Below, one piece after another: positions 1-12,600 of a DNA stretch of 64,000 nucleotides; the stretch's first letter is position 1; the number at the start of each line of letters is the position of its first letter. The stretch covers positions 5,952,001-6,016,000 of the forward strand of contig NC_089541.1 in assembly GCF_040115645.1 (NCBI RefSeq). The letters are read 5' to 3'. The notes under the pieces are model-generated. The model was not told the DNA's origin. It saw nothing but the letters and a program-made list of their open reading frames with translations, and ran no database searches. The position numbers were made by a program, and so were the translations under genes. The DNA is from Euwallacea fornicatus (lineage: Eukaryota; Arthropoda; Insecta; Coleoptera; Curculionidae).

Positions 1-1080
1 ATTATAACGGTCGTAGAGACTTCGTACGACGCTGTGCTCACCGTGCAGGTGGTTCCGTATTAAAACCAATTAGTCTGCTTATCAATCTTTGGCGGCCTCA
101 CTTAACAGTACCATCGTGCTTTTTTTTTAACGAACAGAGCTAGTGAGGTAATAGAAGGAAGTGACAAACCTCTAAGATACTGACTACTTTCTACTAACCA
201 TCGCTGTTGTTCGATCACAAGAGTAACCTTTTTTCTAGCTAAGATTCAAACACTTTCGAAGCGGCCTATATTGAGACTACTTTCGGACTAAGGTGGTACT
301 TTCCCTGATGCAAGGTGCACCAACGGAAATTAATTGAAGACGCTTAATAACTTGCACGGAACGGGAACAAATAATGATGTTGCCTTTGCTTAATATGGAT
401 TGAAGCTGATTAATACGACTTTACCTTATACTTTGCAAAAGCTTTTAGAGCAGTCTGGCGGGTATTTGCGCCCATATTTCAATCAACTACTACTATATCC
501 AATCAAAATTCTACAGCTGAATCCCATTATATTCTCAAATCAACCGTGTCGTATTGTTCTAGTTATCAACTCTATTCTCTTCAAAATACGATCGATTCTC
601 CGCTTTGTTTATGAGTTTCTATCAGTTGGTGAAATCAATTTTAGATACGATCCGGACATGGGCCTTAAAACAGTCAAGTTCGTTTGAGAACGGGCTGTCA
701 TTTTTTAACGATAGAAAATTCATTTAAAATTCAATGGGTTGTGACGAGATTGAGGTTTTTTTCAATTGGGTTAGAATTACATGTGACTTGATAAAATTTT
801 AGGAAGTGGTAAAGTAGTAGTTATCTTTTGTGGGGGACAACCCTGAGGACTCTTCGCAGGAAGAAGGAAGCATATATTACCGCTCGAAAGTGTTTGGACA
901 CTGATTGTTTCATCAGACTCGACACCAAAATTGATGCAAAAGACATAATTTTTTTTGGTTAATATTGTACAAATGTTAATAAACTCAAAACATATTAGAA
1001 AAATAGAGGAATACTGCATATATTTAAATGAACGCTTCATCCATATGTCCTCGTGATTGAATAACTGCAACGCATAATCG
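1..1080. other. Non-coding AT-rich DNA
   Basis: No gene is recognisable. The short ORFs here (for example 400-687) resemble no protein family I know and have the loose composition expected of chance ORFs in AT-rich DNA. There is no clear splice-flanked coding segment. Confidence 0.5.
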
Positions 1081-1099
1081 GAGCATTCGTGCCAAGTTT

Positions 1100-1480
1100 T
1101 TTATTTTTCAAAATATTAAGTGTTATTTCGTCTGAAGTTGCTTCCAAACCATTGCACAAGTCATTGGCTGATGTGAAGGCCAATTGCCAGATCTTTTATC
1201 TAATTCGTCCCACAATATTTCAATCGGATTCAAATCCGGACTCCGAGGAGACTAAACCATTAATTTAACAATACCGTCCTTTTCTAAATCGTGTAAATAT
1301 TTTTTCCATAATTTAGATTCGTGTTTTGGGTCATTGTCTTGCTATAACATAAAATTGTGACCCAAAAGCATTAGTCCAGAAGGTATAGCATGAGTTTCTA
1401 AAATGCAATTCCCTGGCAATTTATTGGTTATTTTTGCCGGTCTTGTGGTAACTACCAGCCCACGCTCACGTTTCGGTGTT
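1100..1480 (-). pseudogene. Tc1-like transposase remnant with D38E spacing
   Basis: This is the C-terminal part of a Tc1-type transposase, the enzyme that cuts and pastes DNA transposons. On the minus strand the box QDNDPKH is read at 1321-1341 and SPDLNPIE near 1220-1245. Between the catalytic Asp of QDN and the Glu of NPIE there are 38 codons, so it fits the DD38E group better than classical DD34E Tc1. Upstream the motif AIPSGL is also readable. A TAG stop lies just before SPRSPDL, and no intact N-terminal half could be found beyond about 1480. Terminal repeats were not identified. It is a dead fragment; family assignment is sure from the two boxes, and the limits are approximate. Confidence 0.85.
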
Positions 1481-4400
1481 TAGTTCTCTTTTTTTAGCCG
1501 TTCATTTCAATTTTTTAGCACTTCATTTCAGACATCATCTTATCACTGAGAAAACTTAAAATTTGATACATTATGCCAAATCTTCAAAAACGCAACGTTA
1601 TTATCACTATCAGGAATAACAATAACAGGAGCATCTCCAAAATTTCCCTTCGAATCGTTTTAGATTGTAGTTACACCTGTATTTTTTGCAACATACCATA
1701 ATGATTTTATTTAAATTTATGATTTCGAAGACAATAATGACCCCAGGCGAACATTACTTGCAATATTTTTTTAGTAAAAATGCTGTGCTGGAGAGAAGTA
1801 ATTAAATGTATTAAAAGAGGATATTTACACTATCTTGTTATTTAAACAACACAGCAAAATAAAGATGCTCAAATACTTGTGAGCGGTAGTGGACAAAGTT
1901 ACCATATTAGGGAAACTTTCTTCTCTGGAGAAGCATCAAATTTTTCTAAAGACGAATAAATGATTGCTTATGAAGCTCAATCAGAAACTGCTGTTAGTAA
2001 CCGAACAAAACATTATTTTTTGAGGGTCTTCACAGGAATGCCTTCCGCGATACGCAGTAATAGTTTGGACTAATGATGAGCATTTCCAGGATAACCATCT
2101 CAAGGATTAAGAATTGCAATCTATCCCAAACTACCTATATTAAACGAAATGCATTTTCAAATTTTTCATTTAATCTTCCTCCTCTATAATCTTCGTCCTT
2201 TGCACAGGCTCGAATCTCGATCAAAACAGACAAATAGTCGCGCAAGTACCACCTCCTCATTAAGAGCACCACGCTCGGTACCCGGCATCAATTAAAATTG
2301 TCTTGTTTAAATCCCGCTTAATTAAAAAACCAATTAAACCATATTTACGATTTATGGTTTTACTGGTCCTTGAATAAACAAAACACACGAAATGGGGAAT
2401 TTTATTTCTTTCTGACTTTGACGTGTTTGCCGAAACATCTATACGATTTTTCTACTACTGGAACACTTAATTAGCGACAAATCCGTCGTTTTTGTTATTT
2501 CAGAGAATCGCAACATGATCGCAAATATTCAGCTTAATGACGCGCACCGTTGATATTTCAATAAACCATTACTAATAGGTTTTCATTAGCGCACGTGCAC
2601 ATGAAATTGCGGCTGCGGCAGAAGGAAGAAAACTATTAAGTTCCCAAGAAAATTAGTCGCTTGATTCGTTAACTATAATAATTGCGCCTAAAAGAATTTT
2701 CCATCGACAACACTTTCGGACCAATCTTCAACCGCAATCCACTTACGCGACTCCGAATTCCCTCCACAAGTACAATAATTAATACGAAATCTAGTTAATG
2801 GTGCTGAAAAAACTACTGACAATGTGGTACTGGTACTTATATGTCTTGTGTAGAGGTTTATATTCTGCTAGAATGCTCATCAGTCGTGACACGCATCCGA
2901 AGACGCATTCTTGTCTAACGAATTAAGTGACCGGCAAGAATGCTATAATTGATTTTCATTATCCTTTTTCAGTTTAGTAATTGTTTTATTACTGGACGAG
3001 ATGTCGTTTTGTAGCTTTATTATTGGCAGATGACATGTGGACCTCCGGCATCCAAAAAATATAGAATACACAAAATACCAATTTTAAGGTAGGGACTGTT
3101 ATAACAATAAGAAGTCCACCATACCAGAAAATTCATGTGTAAATTGATTAATCCCATAAAGCCAACATTACAAACCTTAACATGGAGCTTCATCCACAAC
3201 CCTAATAACTAGGCAATTTTAAGCTGTTACCAATCCCGTTTGATCATAGCACTCTTCTGCTAACATTTTCATTAAACTTGCAGGTAGATCAGCAACAACA
3301 AAAATGGCGCCATTTCCCATGTAAAATCTCTTCAGAAAAATAAATTGGAGGAACCGTGCTACGCACCTACAAACTGACCCCCCCTCCAAATTTCACCCCC
3401 AATAACAACATCCCGAACCAAAACATACCTGTTATGGGAATACTTGTTATATTATTTAACCTGTGACGTGATTTCATAACGGGTCTCAGACTCAGGCATA
3501 ACAGATAATGATGCATTAAGTTGTGCATGGGCGTTAAACTTTGAGGTGTTGTTGCCTTTACTGCATTTTTTTTTCGTTGTGGGGTTGACTAGGAGTTGTC
3601 GATAAAAAGTGTCTTAAGGTGAATTATGGTGTGCTCCACTCCATTTTCTCATAAAACACCTTTGACATGAGAAATTGGCCCGGCTCTGTTACTGCTTATC
3701 TAACCTTGCATCTCTAAGAATTCTAACAAACGAAAGAAAAATCTATTTTGTTTTGATTTCGTTCTTGCTTGAACTTGTATTAAAACCAGCAATTCGCATG
3801 TCTTTTAAGAGAAGATGGAGATGGACGGCAGAAGGAGTATAGTTTGTGAGGTAGGATTATAGATTACAGAGAGAATTATAGATTATAGAAGGAATTATAG
3901 AGGGGAAGAATGTGCGGATGAGACAGAAACTAAAAGAAATTCAGACAGTCAGCAACTGAGAGAGGCAGCAGAGACTTCCTCGAAAAATTTAATGGAAAAA
4001 AGAAAGTAAAATAAGTTTTCAAAAAGAGAGAAAGGTAGGATAAACGTGAGAAAAGGTGGTGGGGATGAGTGACATGACCGATGAGTCTGACAAATTACCA
4101 ATTCATCAAAAACTGGTGCTGCTGACGAGAGTTTTTGTACCCATTTAATGCAATACCGCAAAAGCTCACGTGAAATTACGCTCTTTCTAGTTTTAAAACT
4201 TTCCAGAATAGCCCATTCGCTCACATTAAATTCAATAACTCATTCAACCCAACAAACTAATCTAATAATTGATTTCATTTTACAGTAATTTCTTTGTACC
4301 TAACTGGTAAATACCTTCATTTGCAATTTGCAATACTGATCTTGCCTGTTATTGTGCACGGTACCCGATGCTTTTTTGACAAAGTTGCGTAACGTTCTTC

Positions 4401-6468
4401 AAGGTTCCCGAACAATGGCGGATATGCACCATTCAAGCTGAAACTAATGATTTACGTAAAAACCCTGATTTACTGTAAGGTGTAAAGGAAATTAATATCT
4501 TTACTATAACGTTGTTTGTTCGTTCCGGCTTATAGAATTTGAATATAAACATTGTTGTTCTCTTTAAAAAAAGTCATTCAAGTTCAAATTCAGCGGAGGT
4601 GTTCAGGAAATGTCTAAATAAAAAAAGAACATTAATAAATACTGCCTTATTTTTGTGCGAGTTACTATATAATGTAGGAAATGAGGCAAAGTCGTAAAAG
4701 CGTAGTTTTATGATTTTTTATAAAGATAAAACTACCTTCGGAAAAATCGCAAATTATACCATTTTTAAGGGCTGTAAAAAAGGCAATTATGATGAAATTT
4801 TTCCTTAAAAAAACAGTATTTACTATGAAAAAACTATAATTTGTATCGATAATTTTCAATATTTTGTGAAATTATGGTACTTTGTACATCACCAATTAAA
4901 AGTATGTTTAATAGTAACCAACCTCATGTATAACTTTTGCAGAAAAAACGGCAATTTTACCTTTAAATAAGTTCATAAACGAACTCCATAGGTTACCTTT
5001 TATAGGAAGCAACCTGGCAATTAATAAAAAAGAAGATAATTATCATCATTGTAATTAATATTCATCTATAAAGAACCTGTGAATAATGATTATCACAAGA
5101 TTGATATACTAATGGGACATAGTAACGTCGTTAAAATTAGGAGATAAGAGATCTATCATTTTGGTTATTACATAATTAGGACTTACTTAAAACATTTTGA
5201 AAACAGTGTGTGGAAAACACTTTCTTACGGCACTTTATCATTTTTTTTAAATCAAAAGATCACATGAATACAATGAACCAAAAAATAATGAGTCTTAATT
5301 GGTATGACGTTAAAGATTAATTTGGTGACTTTTTCTCAGATATAACATTTTATGGTTTTCGCTCCTTGGTGTTTCATATGTATGGATGTTCAGCATGCGA
5401 TAGTTGAGCCCCTGCCATAAATTATTATTATTAAAGGTTAGAGCGGATCTTCATCAGATTAATTAAGATGATATAGTGGGACTCTTTCGTGATTTATAGC
5501 CCGGTAAAAAATTACAACTATTTTAATCTTGTTTATAGAAGCCATAGGTTAACGATTTACCCTGATACGTGATCAAATATGGTGTTTTCTCAAAAGAAAG
5601 AGAAATAAGAGACGCTTTCACTCATCGTATACCATTGTTGCACATTTTATAATACTAATTCTATACGTTCAATAATATTTTTCTCATGGCTAATTAGAAA
5701 TAATAAGTGTGATATTATTCAGAAATGTATGAATAAACGACCATTAAGCAGTGTAATATGAATAACCACTGTATTTATTGACATTTCATAGTAATTAAAG
5801 CACAGCGAAGTTATTGAAATATTTCAACTTGAAAAACACCAATGTGGGTGGTTAAATAAATTTGCGTCATTTTATAAGAAACTTACCATTTCTTACTGCT
5901 TACCAGGCATGTGGGTTTTAATTATCAGACGAGGCATAAACCAATTAGTTTATTAATTATGAACAAACCCTGTATTTTTATTATTTCATGAAGGTATTAT
6001 TTGAAACGAATTTCAGCAGTCCTGTAAGTAAATACATACAGGTTGAATATTCTTTCAGACAGAGCGACGGGATCTTCGAGACTTAAAAAGATAGAGAGGC
6101 GACTAAATGGGGAAAAGTTTGCAGTTTCGTGTCCTGAGTTAAAAGCCTTATTTTAACTGTTTTATTTAAAGAGAAATATTTATTTTGTCTTAATTGTCAA
6201 TAATAAACAACTCAAAACAACTTACACACACGAATATTATTTAGCATTCAAGTTATAAAATTAACTTCATTACAAAACTAAAAACAACGAAATATTAGAA
6301 ACAACTAAAACTTCTACATTTACATAATATGCTAAATCATTTAGAAAACAAGTATCTAAGTAAATAATCAATAATCATCATAAATAATAATAAAAAATCC
6401 GCCATTTTTATTAATTTATTACATTCACTAACTTCATCAATTTTATTTCGTTCTTGTATTTTAGGTTT
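1481..6468. other. Non-coding AT-rich DNA
   Basis: No supportable gene. A Tc1-terminus-like string (GTGGACAAAGTTACC) sits near 1890 without a matching partner. A short imperfect repeat of AATTATAG units lies at about 3854-3900. The ORF on the minus strand at 3949-4224 overlaps purine-rich low-complexity DNA and is not convincing. Confidence 0.5.
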
Positions 6469-6642
6469 TATCAAAGGACCGTATTCTCCTAATTGATCAT
6501 ACAATCTTTAAAATGCAGACAAACTGGGCTGTCGACGGTGAAAATATCTCTGGAAAAATTGTTTTGCCACCCTAACTGCATTCTTATGACATTTAATGTA
6601 ACACTTCACAATATCGCGTTTTTCGAAATTAGAAAAATTCAT
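6469..6642 (-). pseudogene. Transposase N-terminal helix-turn-helix remnant (DUF4817-like)
   Basis: Read on the minus strand from an ATG at 6640-6642, the frame begins MNFSNFEKRDIV and continues with RYFHRRQPSLSAF, a stop, then RLYDQLGEYG. This follows the layout of the N-terminal helix-turn-helix domain (DUF4817 type) in many insect Tc1/mariner-related transposases: a start near MNFS, a charged first helix, and a conserved RRxPS box before the second helix. One in-frame stop interrupts it, and no catalytic region follows on the downstream side, which is very AT-rich. It is therefore an old fragment. It may belong to the same group as the remnants at 29.6 and 53.3 kb, but that link is inference. 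Confidence 0.65.
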
Positions 6643-9600
6643 TTTTAACTAAAGAAATACTTAAATTAGGCACAACAAATTAGATAAAAACTGCGCAATG
6701 TTAACACGCGTGTTTAATTGTCAAATTATTATTACATCTAATTGTCAATTAGATTATTCCCAAAGCCAACAAAAAAAAAATAAAACATTTAAAAGTTTTA
6801 TAATTTTGGCACTTCCGAAAATAAGCATATTAAGTGTTATATCACTAAAAAAAGGGTAGAAATATGCGATTTTATAGGTCAACTTTTTAATATGTCTTCT
6901 ATTAAAAAAATGTAAATTTGTGTTAATCTCAGAAAAGACCAGTTTTTTAAAAAAGTTATAAATTTTATTACATTCGCAGGACAATTATCAATAACTTTTG
7001 CATTTACACATTTTTGATATCATCTATAATAAAAAGACTACAGATGTATTTTTTGCCTATTTTAATCTTTTACAAATATCTAATAAGCTATTACTTTTTT
7101 TGGCCTTTAATTCAAGTTGCAAAACTGCAAAACTTTCCCCAATTAACCGACTCTCCATCTATTTTAGTTTCAAAGATCCCTTCACTATGCATGAAAAAAT
7201 ACTCACCCCGTATAATGACTTTACACTTTTGTTGGTGAAATTAGCAGTTTTAAAGTCGAAATTTCAAAAGCTTCTCTACTATAATTAAGAGGTGATAAAT
7301 GGGATTAAGTCCGCACCAAGTTTAGCAATTATTTTAAGCATCCAGTTCCGAGCAAATACGCTTCGATCACCATAGCCTTTAAGAGATGATGATTGTCCAA
7401 AGAAAAGGTCACTATATGACCGATTAATGTATGGACCTAGTGATGAATGTGGGCACGGAACTGTGGTACCCCGTTATAGTGTGGTTCTATCTTCAGAGAT
7501 TTACTTAAGCTAGAGCTAGTTCACGTTAGCTGTTTCTTCTGTACAATTGAGCATGCTTTCGAACATTATTTCTACTCCATCTACTAGGCACTTAAACCAC
7601 ACACACCGAAGTACCTTTATGTCCGTATCATTCTTGGCACACGAAATTTCGACAACTTTTTCAAACTGTTTTAGGAAACAATTCGGATTCTAAATAGGCC
7701 AAAATCGTATCTCTTAAGACTTTTCATCGTGAATCAAACGAGAGTTTGCACGTGCTTACGGGCGGCACGTGAGAGTCGTGATCGCGGTTTTGTGCTTCAC
7801 TTGCTCTTCCCTTCTTTAAGCTTGCAGCTCTTCTTTTTACCTTTCATTCAATCAAGTTCAGATGATATATCCGGGATGTATGTCGATCGAGACCCGTCAT
7901 ACGAGCACATCGAAGGATGTTCTTTGTTTTGCTGATGAATTCCTGTGGCTGTGCTTTATTAGGTAGTGGTATAACTATCTTCGTTTTTCTTCACTGAGGT
8001 GGATTAAGACGAAGATGAAGTGTATGTCAATCAGTGGCCCGAACGAACAACGACCATTTAATGCAGATCATGTAGCAAAATGGATTTTTCACGCGGTGTT
8101 ACCCCCTAGGTGGCAAAGCACCGTACCATGACCTCGCAGCATAAAAACCCACCCAGATGGGATTACTATGCTTAGCAGCCCATGTAAACGGCTGTGATAT
8201 ACCTGCACGCCGTGTTCAGCTGGTAGAACGGATTGTTTTAGATTACTTTTGATTTATTAAACGTCGCGTAATACTAGCTTTATAGACCAATCCGGGAAAT
8301 ATGAGGCTCATGGAGACATATTGCCAGATCTATCAATGAACGGTAGGGTTCGAATGCAGGCAAAACCCTATCGTTTATGTTACACAGGGAAGAGCTTTTC
8401 CAGAGTAAAAGTATCCATTAATCAACGTCTTATAATATATTATCTTATTCTAAATTGAAGCTGTTCCACTTCTGAGTGATAATTAGCTAAGCTGCCAAGC
8501 AAAAACCTTAGAAACGCGTTTCGTAAACGAGAGAGGCACTACAAATAAACGAAATCGACAACCCACACGAGATATGCAAAAAATCTTAACATTCCCTGTA
8601 AATGGATTTATTAACGCGTTCGAATTTTTCAAAACGGCCGCGTTATCAACTTCAGATATGGAAGCTTTCGGAAAAAAGACGATTAACATTCATGGAACGC
8701 AGCTGAAGGAGATATATGTGGTGTTTAATTTATTCCGTATCTTATCCAACTTTGACGCAAATTGTGAAAGATGGTATCGAACTCATAAATAGGCCACATC
8801 TCTTATGCAAATCCATCTGGTTAGTTCGTAAACATAGGATATAAGGTGTGGCAAGAGATGGTTAAATCATATACACGTTACATCTTACTATGAGTACTTA
8901 AGGATTTCTGTAGTTTCCAAAGGGAGCCACTACAGCTTAAATGAATTTTCGGAAAAAAACGAAACCCTTTGAAGACTAAAATGAATTGCAGACACCTTCT
9001 GCGACCTCATTTATTAGCTACCAACAGGAATGCACGTAAGAAAGTCCGAGACCTGAATCGTTGCAGGTCCTAAAATGGGTATACAGGGTGATCTATATGC
9101 GACCAAGGGAAGATACGTACAGGATGATTATACAGCCCATTTCCAAGAAAAATGATCTTGTACGCGTAGGTCGACAAATGTCTCGTTACCAAAATACGAA
9201 GTGTTAAAATCTAAAAGTGGTTCACAATCTTTTCTCTACAACTCCTAAGGTTTATAACACATTTACAGCAAATCTGGGGGTATACTACACTTAAAGATAT
9301 AAGTGTAAGATATATAAAACTGCAGTGCGAGCTGGCAATCTACAGGGTGATAGTTGTTTTTGACTATGACTTAACCACAGTGTCAACAAAATTGTGGCAT
9401 TTGCTAAAGACAAAAAGAACTACGTGACATAAAGATGCTCCTGTGTCTCAGAATGTCTTGGTTATACATCAGACTGCGTTCGTATCGTGCATTTCAATGT
9501 GTCAAGTTGTGGTTACAGTCTTGAACTGGTCCGATCCTTAAAAGAAGTAGGTGTAGAACTGGTTTTCTTCTCAGTTTTGACTTCCCCTTTTGGCAAATAA

Positions 9601-12600
9601 GTCACTAATCCATGGCGACAAAAATGGAGGAAATTACGTCATAACAATCTTGTACGCAGGCGCTTGACTCTTCACTGCCTTCGAAGTGATGCCACAAGGA
9701 CACGAATGCGAGGCGGCCTTCGCGCCAAATGAAATAAGACAAATTTTAGTGGAATGTAGGAAATGTTTTGCTAACTCCATTTTTCTTGAGTGACTGACCT
9801 CATCTAAGAAATTATTGTCAAAATTTCCATTAAAATTTTGAAACGGAACATAGTAGGCCCGTACCGAAACAATCTCCTCTCGAACCAATTCTCCTTTCTT
9901 CTGCTCTTAATCTTCGTTCAGAAGCACCAGCATCTTCGACTCAACTCGAATGGCCTCAGGCGCAATTGTATTGCTTCAGTAACCGCGCGGATGGTGCTCT
10001 GTTTTATTTTGTAATGATCGCGACCGGTTGGGTGTGGCCCCGGGCCCTCAGGGCTCACATGCAGGGCTACCGAAGAGTTAACTTATGGACAGGACCGGGC
10101 TGCGCATTTTCGATATTGCATTTTAAATGCATAGCACCCTCGTCAAACCACTGCAACTCAGCTTGCAACAAGACATTTCCCATGATGTTAGTGCGGAGTA
10201 AGAAAACACTTTTTGGTTTTTCATTTTTTTTTTTTTAATTTGTTCACGGATTCTGCGCAAGATTTGTTTTTAGGCGAATTTGAAACCAAGGATATGGAGA
10301 GAGAAAAATGGTAAAGTCATTCATTTTTGCTACTCTCGTGGTTGAAGTAAATTTTACTGAAGTGTATTTTTTTGTTTTTTTTATTATGTACACTATTTTA
10401 TTTCGTGAAACTCAAGTTTTCTCTTTTTTTCAGTTTTTAAAATTTTGGTCGTCTCAACGGAAACTTAAATAGTACGTGTAATCATGTGTATGTACCGCGT
10501 TGCTTCAGACTCCATCTAGTGGAAATCTAGCGGACAGCATCAGAGTTTTGTATATTTTCAACGCAAGGCAACGGACAAAATTTTTTTTAATTTAACTAAA
10601 ACTTGACAGTGTAGTCATAGTACCACCGTGTTCGAGATGGTACCGTTGCTCGTGCTTTAGGTGTCATTGAAAGACTGTAGAAAAATTGTCTTTGGTCTAA
10701 CATCTCCTCTGGTTTCAAATCTTTGGCGTATGTTACTCGCATGTGGTAATTATGTAAACCGTCAGCCGCTTTGCTCTGATGGGATGTGCGTGTAAGTATG
10801 ATGCGGTAGCCGAATGGTCGCCTCGGGCCAGATTGAATGAATGCCTACTCGGTCCATCGTGGCTGACCATCGACCAGGAACTTTTATGTACTGAATCGGC
10901 CGAAGAATTGCGGAAATACAACTCATGTCAATCCGCTCCAAAACAATAAATGTCGTACTTCGAGCCGCAAACTAACATCAACTTCAGCAAACCACAAGGT
11001 GCAGAGCTATAGCTGCCAATGTTTGCTCGTAAGATTACTTATGTTAATAACGGACCGTAAATTGTAAAACTATGGTAATGCCGGTTGTTGCATGTGGATC
11101 AATCACCGTTGTGATTTTTGTTCAATTTCTCGCATATTGGCTACACAATGTGTACTGATTGTTGCGGCTCAAATTGGTACTCAGTACAGATGATTGCTTG
11201 TGGTTTTAGGTAATCAGATTTTTTGCGGCCCCCAATTCAAAAGGTGTTCATTTGTAATTGACGGGCTAAAACGGCAAACTTTACTAGGTCTAATAAGATT
11301 CCTGTATTGTGGAGAAACACTCCGGGACTCCATTCAAAGGAAGCGAAAAATAGTTTTCAACAACGTTGTTTTGCAGCAACTGTACTTCGCAGATGGCGCG
11401 GTTCTTAAGCGCATTTAGCATAAAGGAAACACGTGCCGTTACAATTTATATCGGCGATATTTTATTAATTTATATATCGCATTTTATGGTAATTAAGAGT
11501 AAAGTTATCATCACTCAACATTCTGCAGTGCGAGTCCGTTATGATCTTTCCATATGGGGGAAATTGTGTCCAACATAGTCAGGTGGAATTTTAATCATTG
11601 CATGCAGATTTATTACAGTTTGATTTATGTTCGTTTTTCCTCGTGACAAAGAAATAAATATTTGGAGGAATGTTATATTGTTAAAGGTTTTTGTTGGTAG
11701 GATATCGTGAAATGCATTGAACATAATTGAGAATGCAATGCAATTGCGTATTACCATTTTGCAACTTTGTCTCCTCATTTCTTGTTTTTTTAGGTCTCTA
11801 AGGAATTGTTCTTGAAATTTTTAACGATGCAAAGTCTGTTGCCGAACCCTGTGGGAATCTTGATTTCGCCCTAGATTTCGCCAGCAAATTTTTCTATCTC
11901 CTCAATTTTTTTTAAATAACATCTTCGTTATAATTTGCTGCTCTTTTTCGTGTTGACCTTTTCTCCCTTATCACCTCATTTCCATTACTTTTTCGCTCCC
12001 CTTGTCCGTCCTAAACTTCTCATTTTTTTGCGCGTCACGTCACGTCTTGCTCTTGTTAAAAAAATGTTCAATTCAGCAACGCCACTGCTCGATTCCTAAA
12101 TCATCAGACTATAAACCAACCGAATTCCCCAGACATTTTTTAACGACCATAAGGGAGCTGCAGGTATATCAACCGACATCCAATTCCCCGATAATGATTT
12201 CTTTCTCACGTCATAAAATACAAATTATGCCACACATAACCCTATGTCCATCCCGTTCTGGCTCCAAGAAAGCCTTCAGTTCCTTCTTTGTTCGCGTTAC
12301 GCCCATATTGTCTTTAATACTTTAATGATGCACCTGTAGCTTTTGTTTGAGCCAGGTAAAGTCATTATAAATTTCCTTTAAGGGTGTAATTTTTTTATCA
12401 CCTCAATAAGGGCAGATATGGATTAACTGAATCTAAAGTTTACCAGAACTGGAAAAACTTACTACTGTAGGTCAACGTATTTAACTCTAATGATGTCGAC
12501 AAGTGCCACCTTTTTATAGGTTTATAAGGTTTACACCATTACGAAGAGATCAGATAAGTCGCCGAACATCGGAATAGTACTTATATTACACACAGAAAAC

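Noticed and set aside
1883..1915. GTGGACAAAGTTACC as the right terminus of the Tc1 remnant at 1.1 kb
   Set aside because: Its orientation points away from that remnant and no inverted partner was found.
3949..4224. Minus-strand ORF of 91 codons
   Set aside because: It lies over purine-rich low-complexity sequence and gives a Phe/Ser-rich translation without any domain.
8340..8375. GGTTCGAATGC string, like a tRNA T-arm
   Set aside because: No matching acceptor stem, D-arm or anticodon arm at the right distances.
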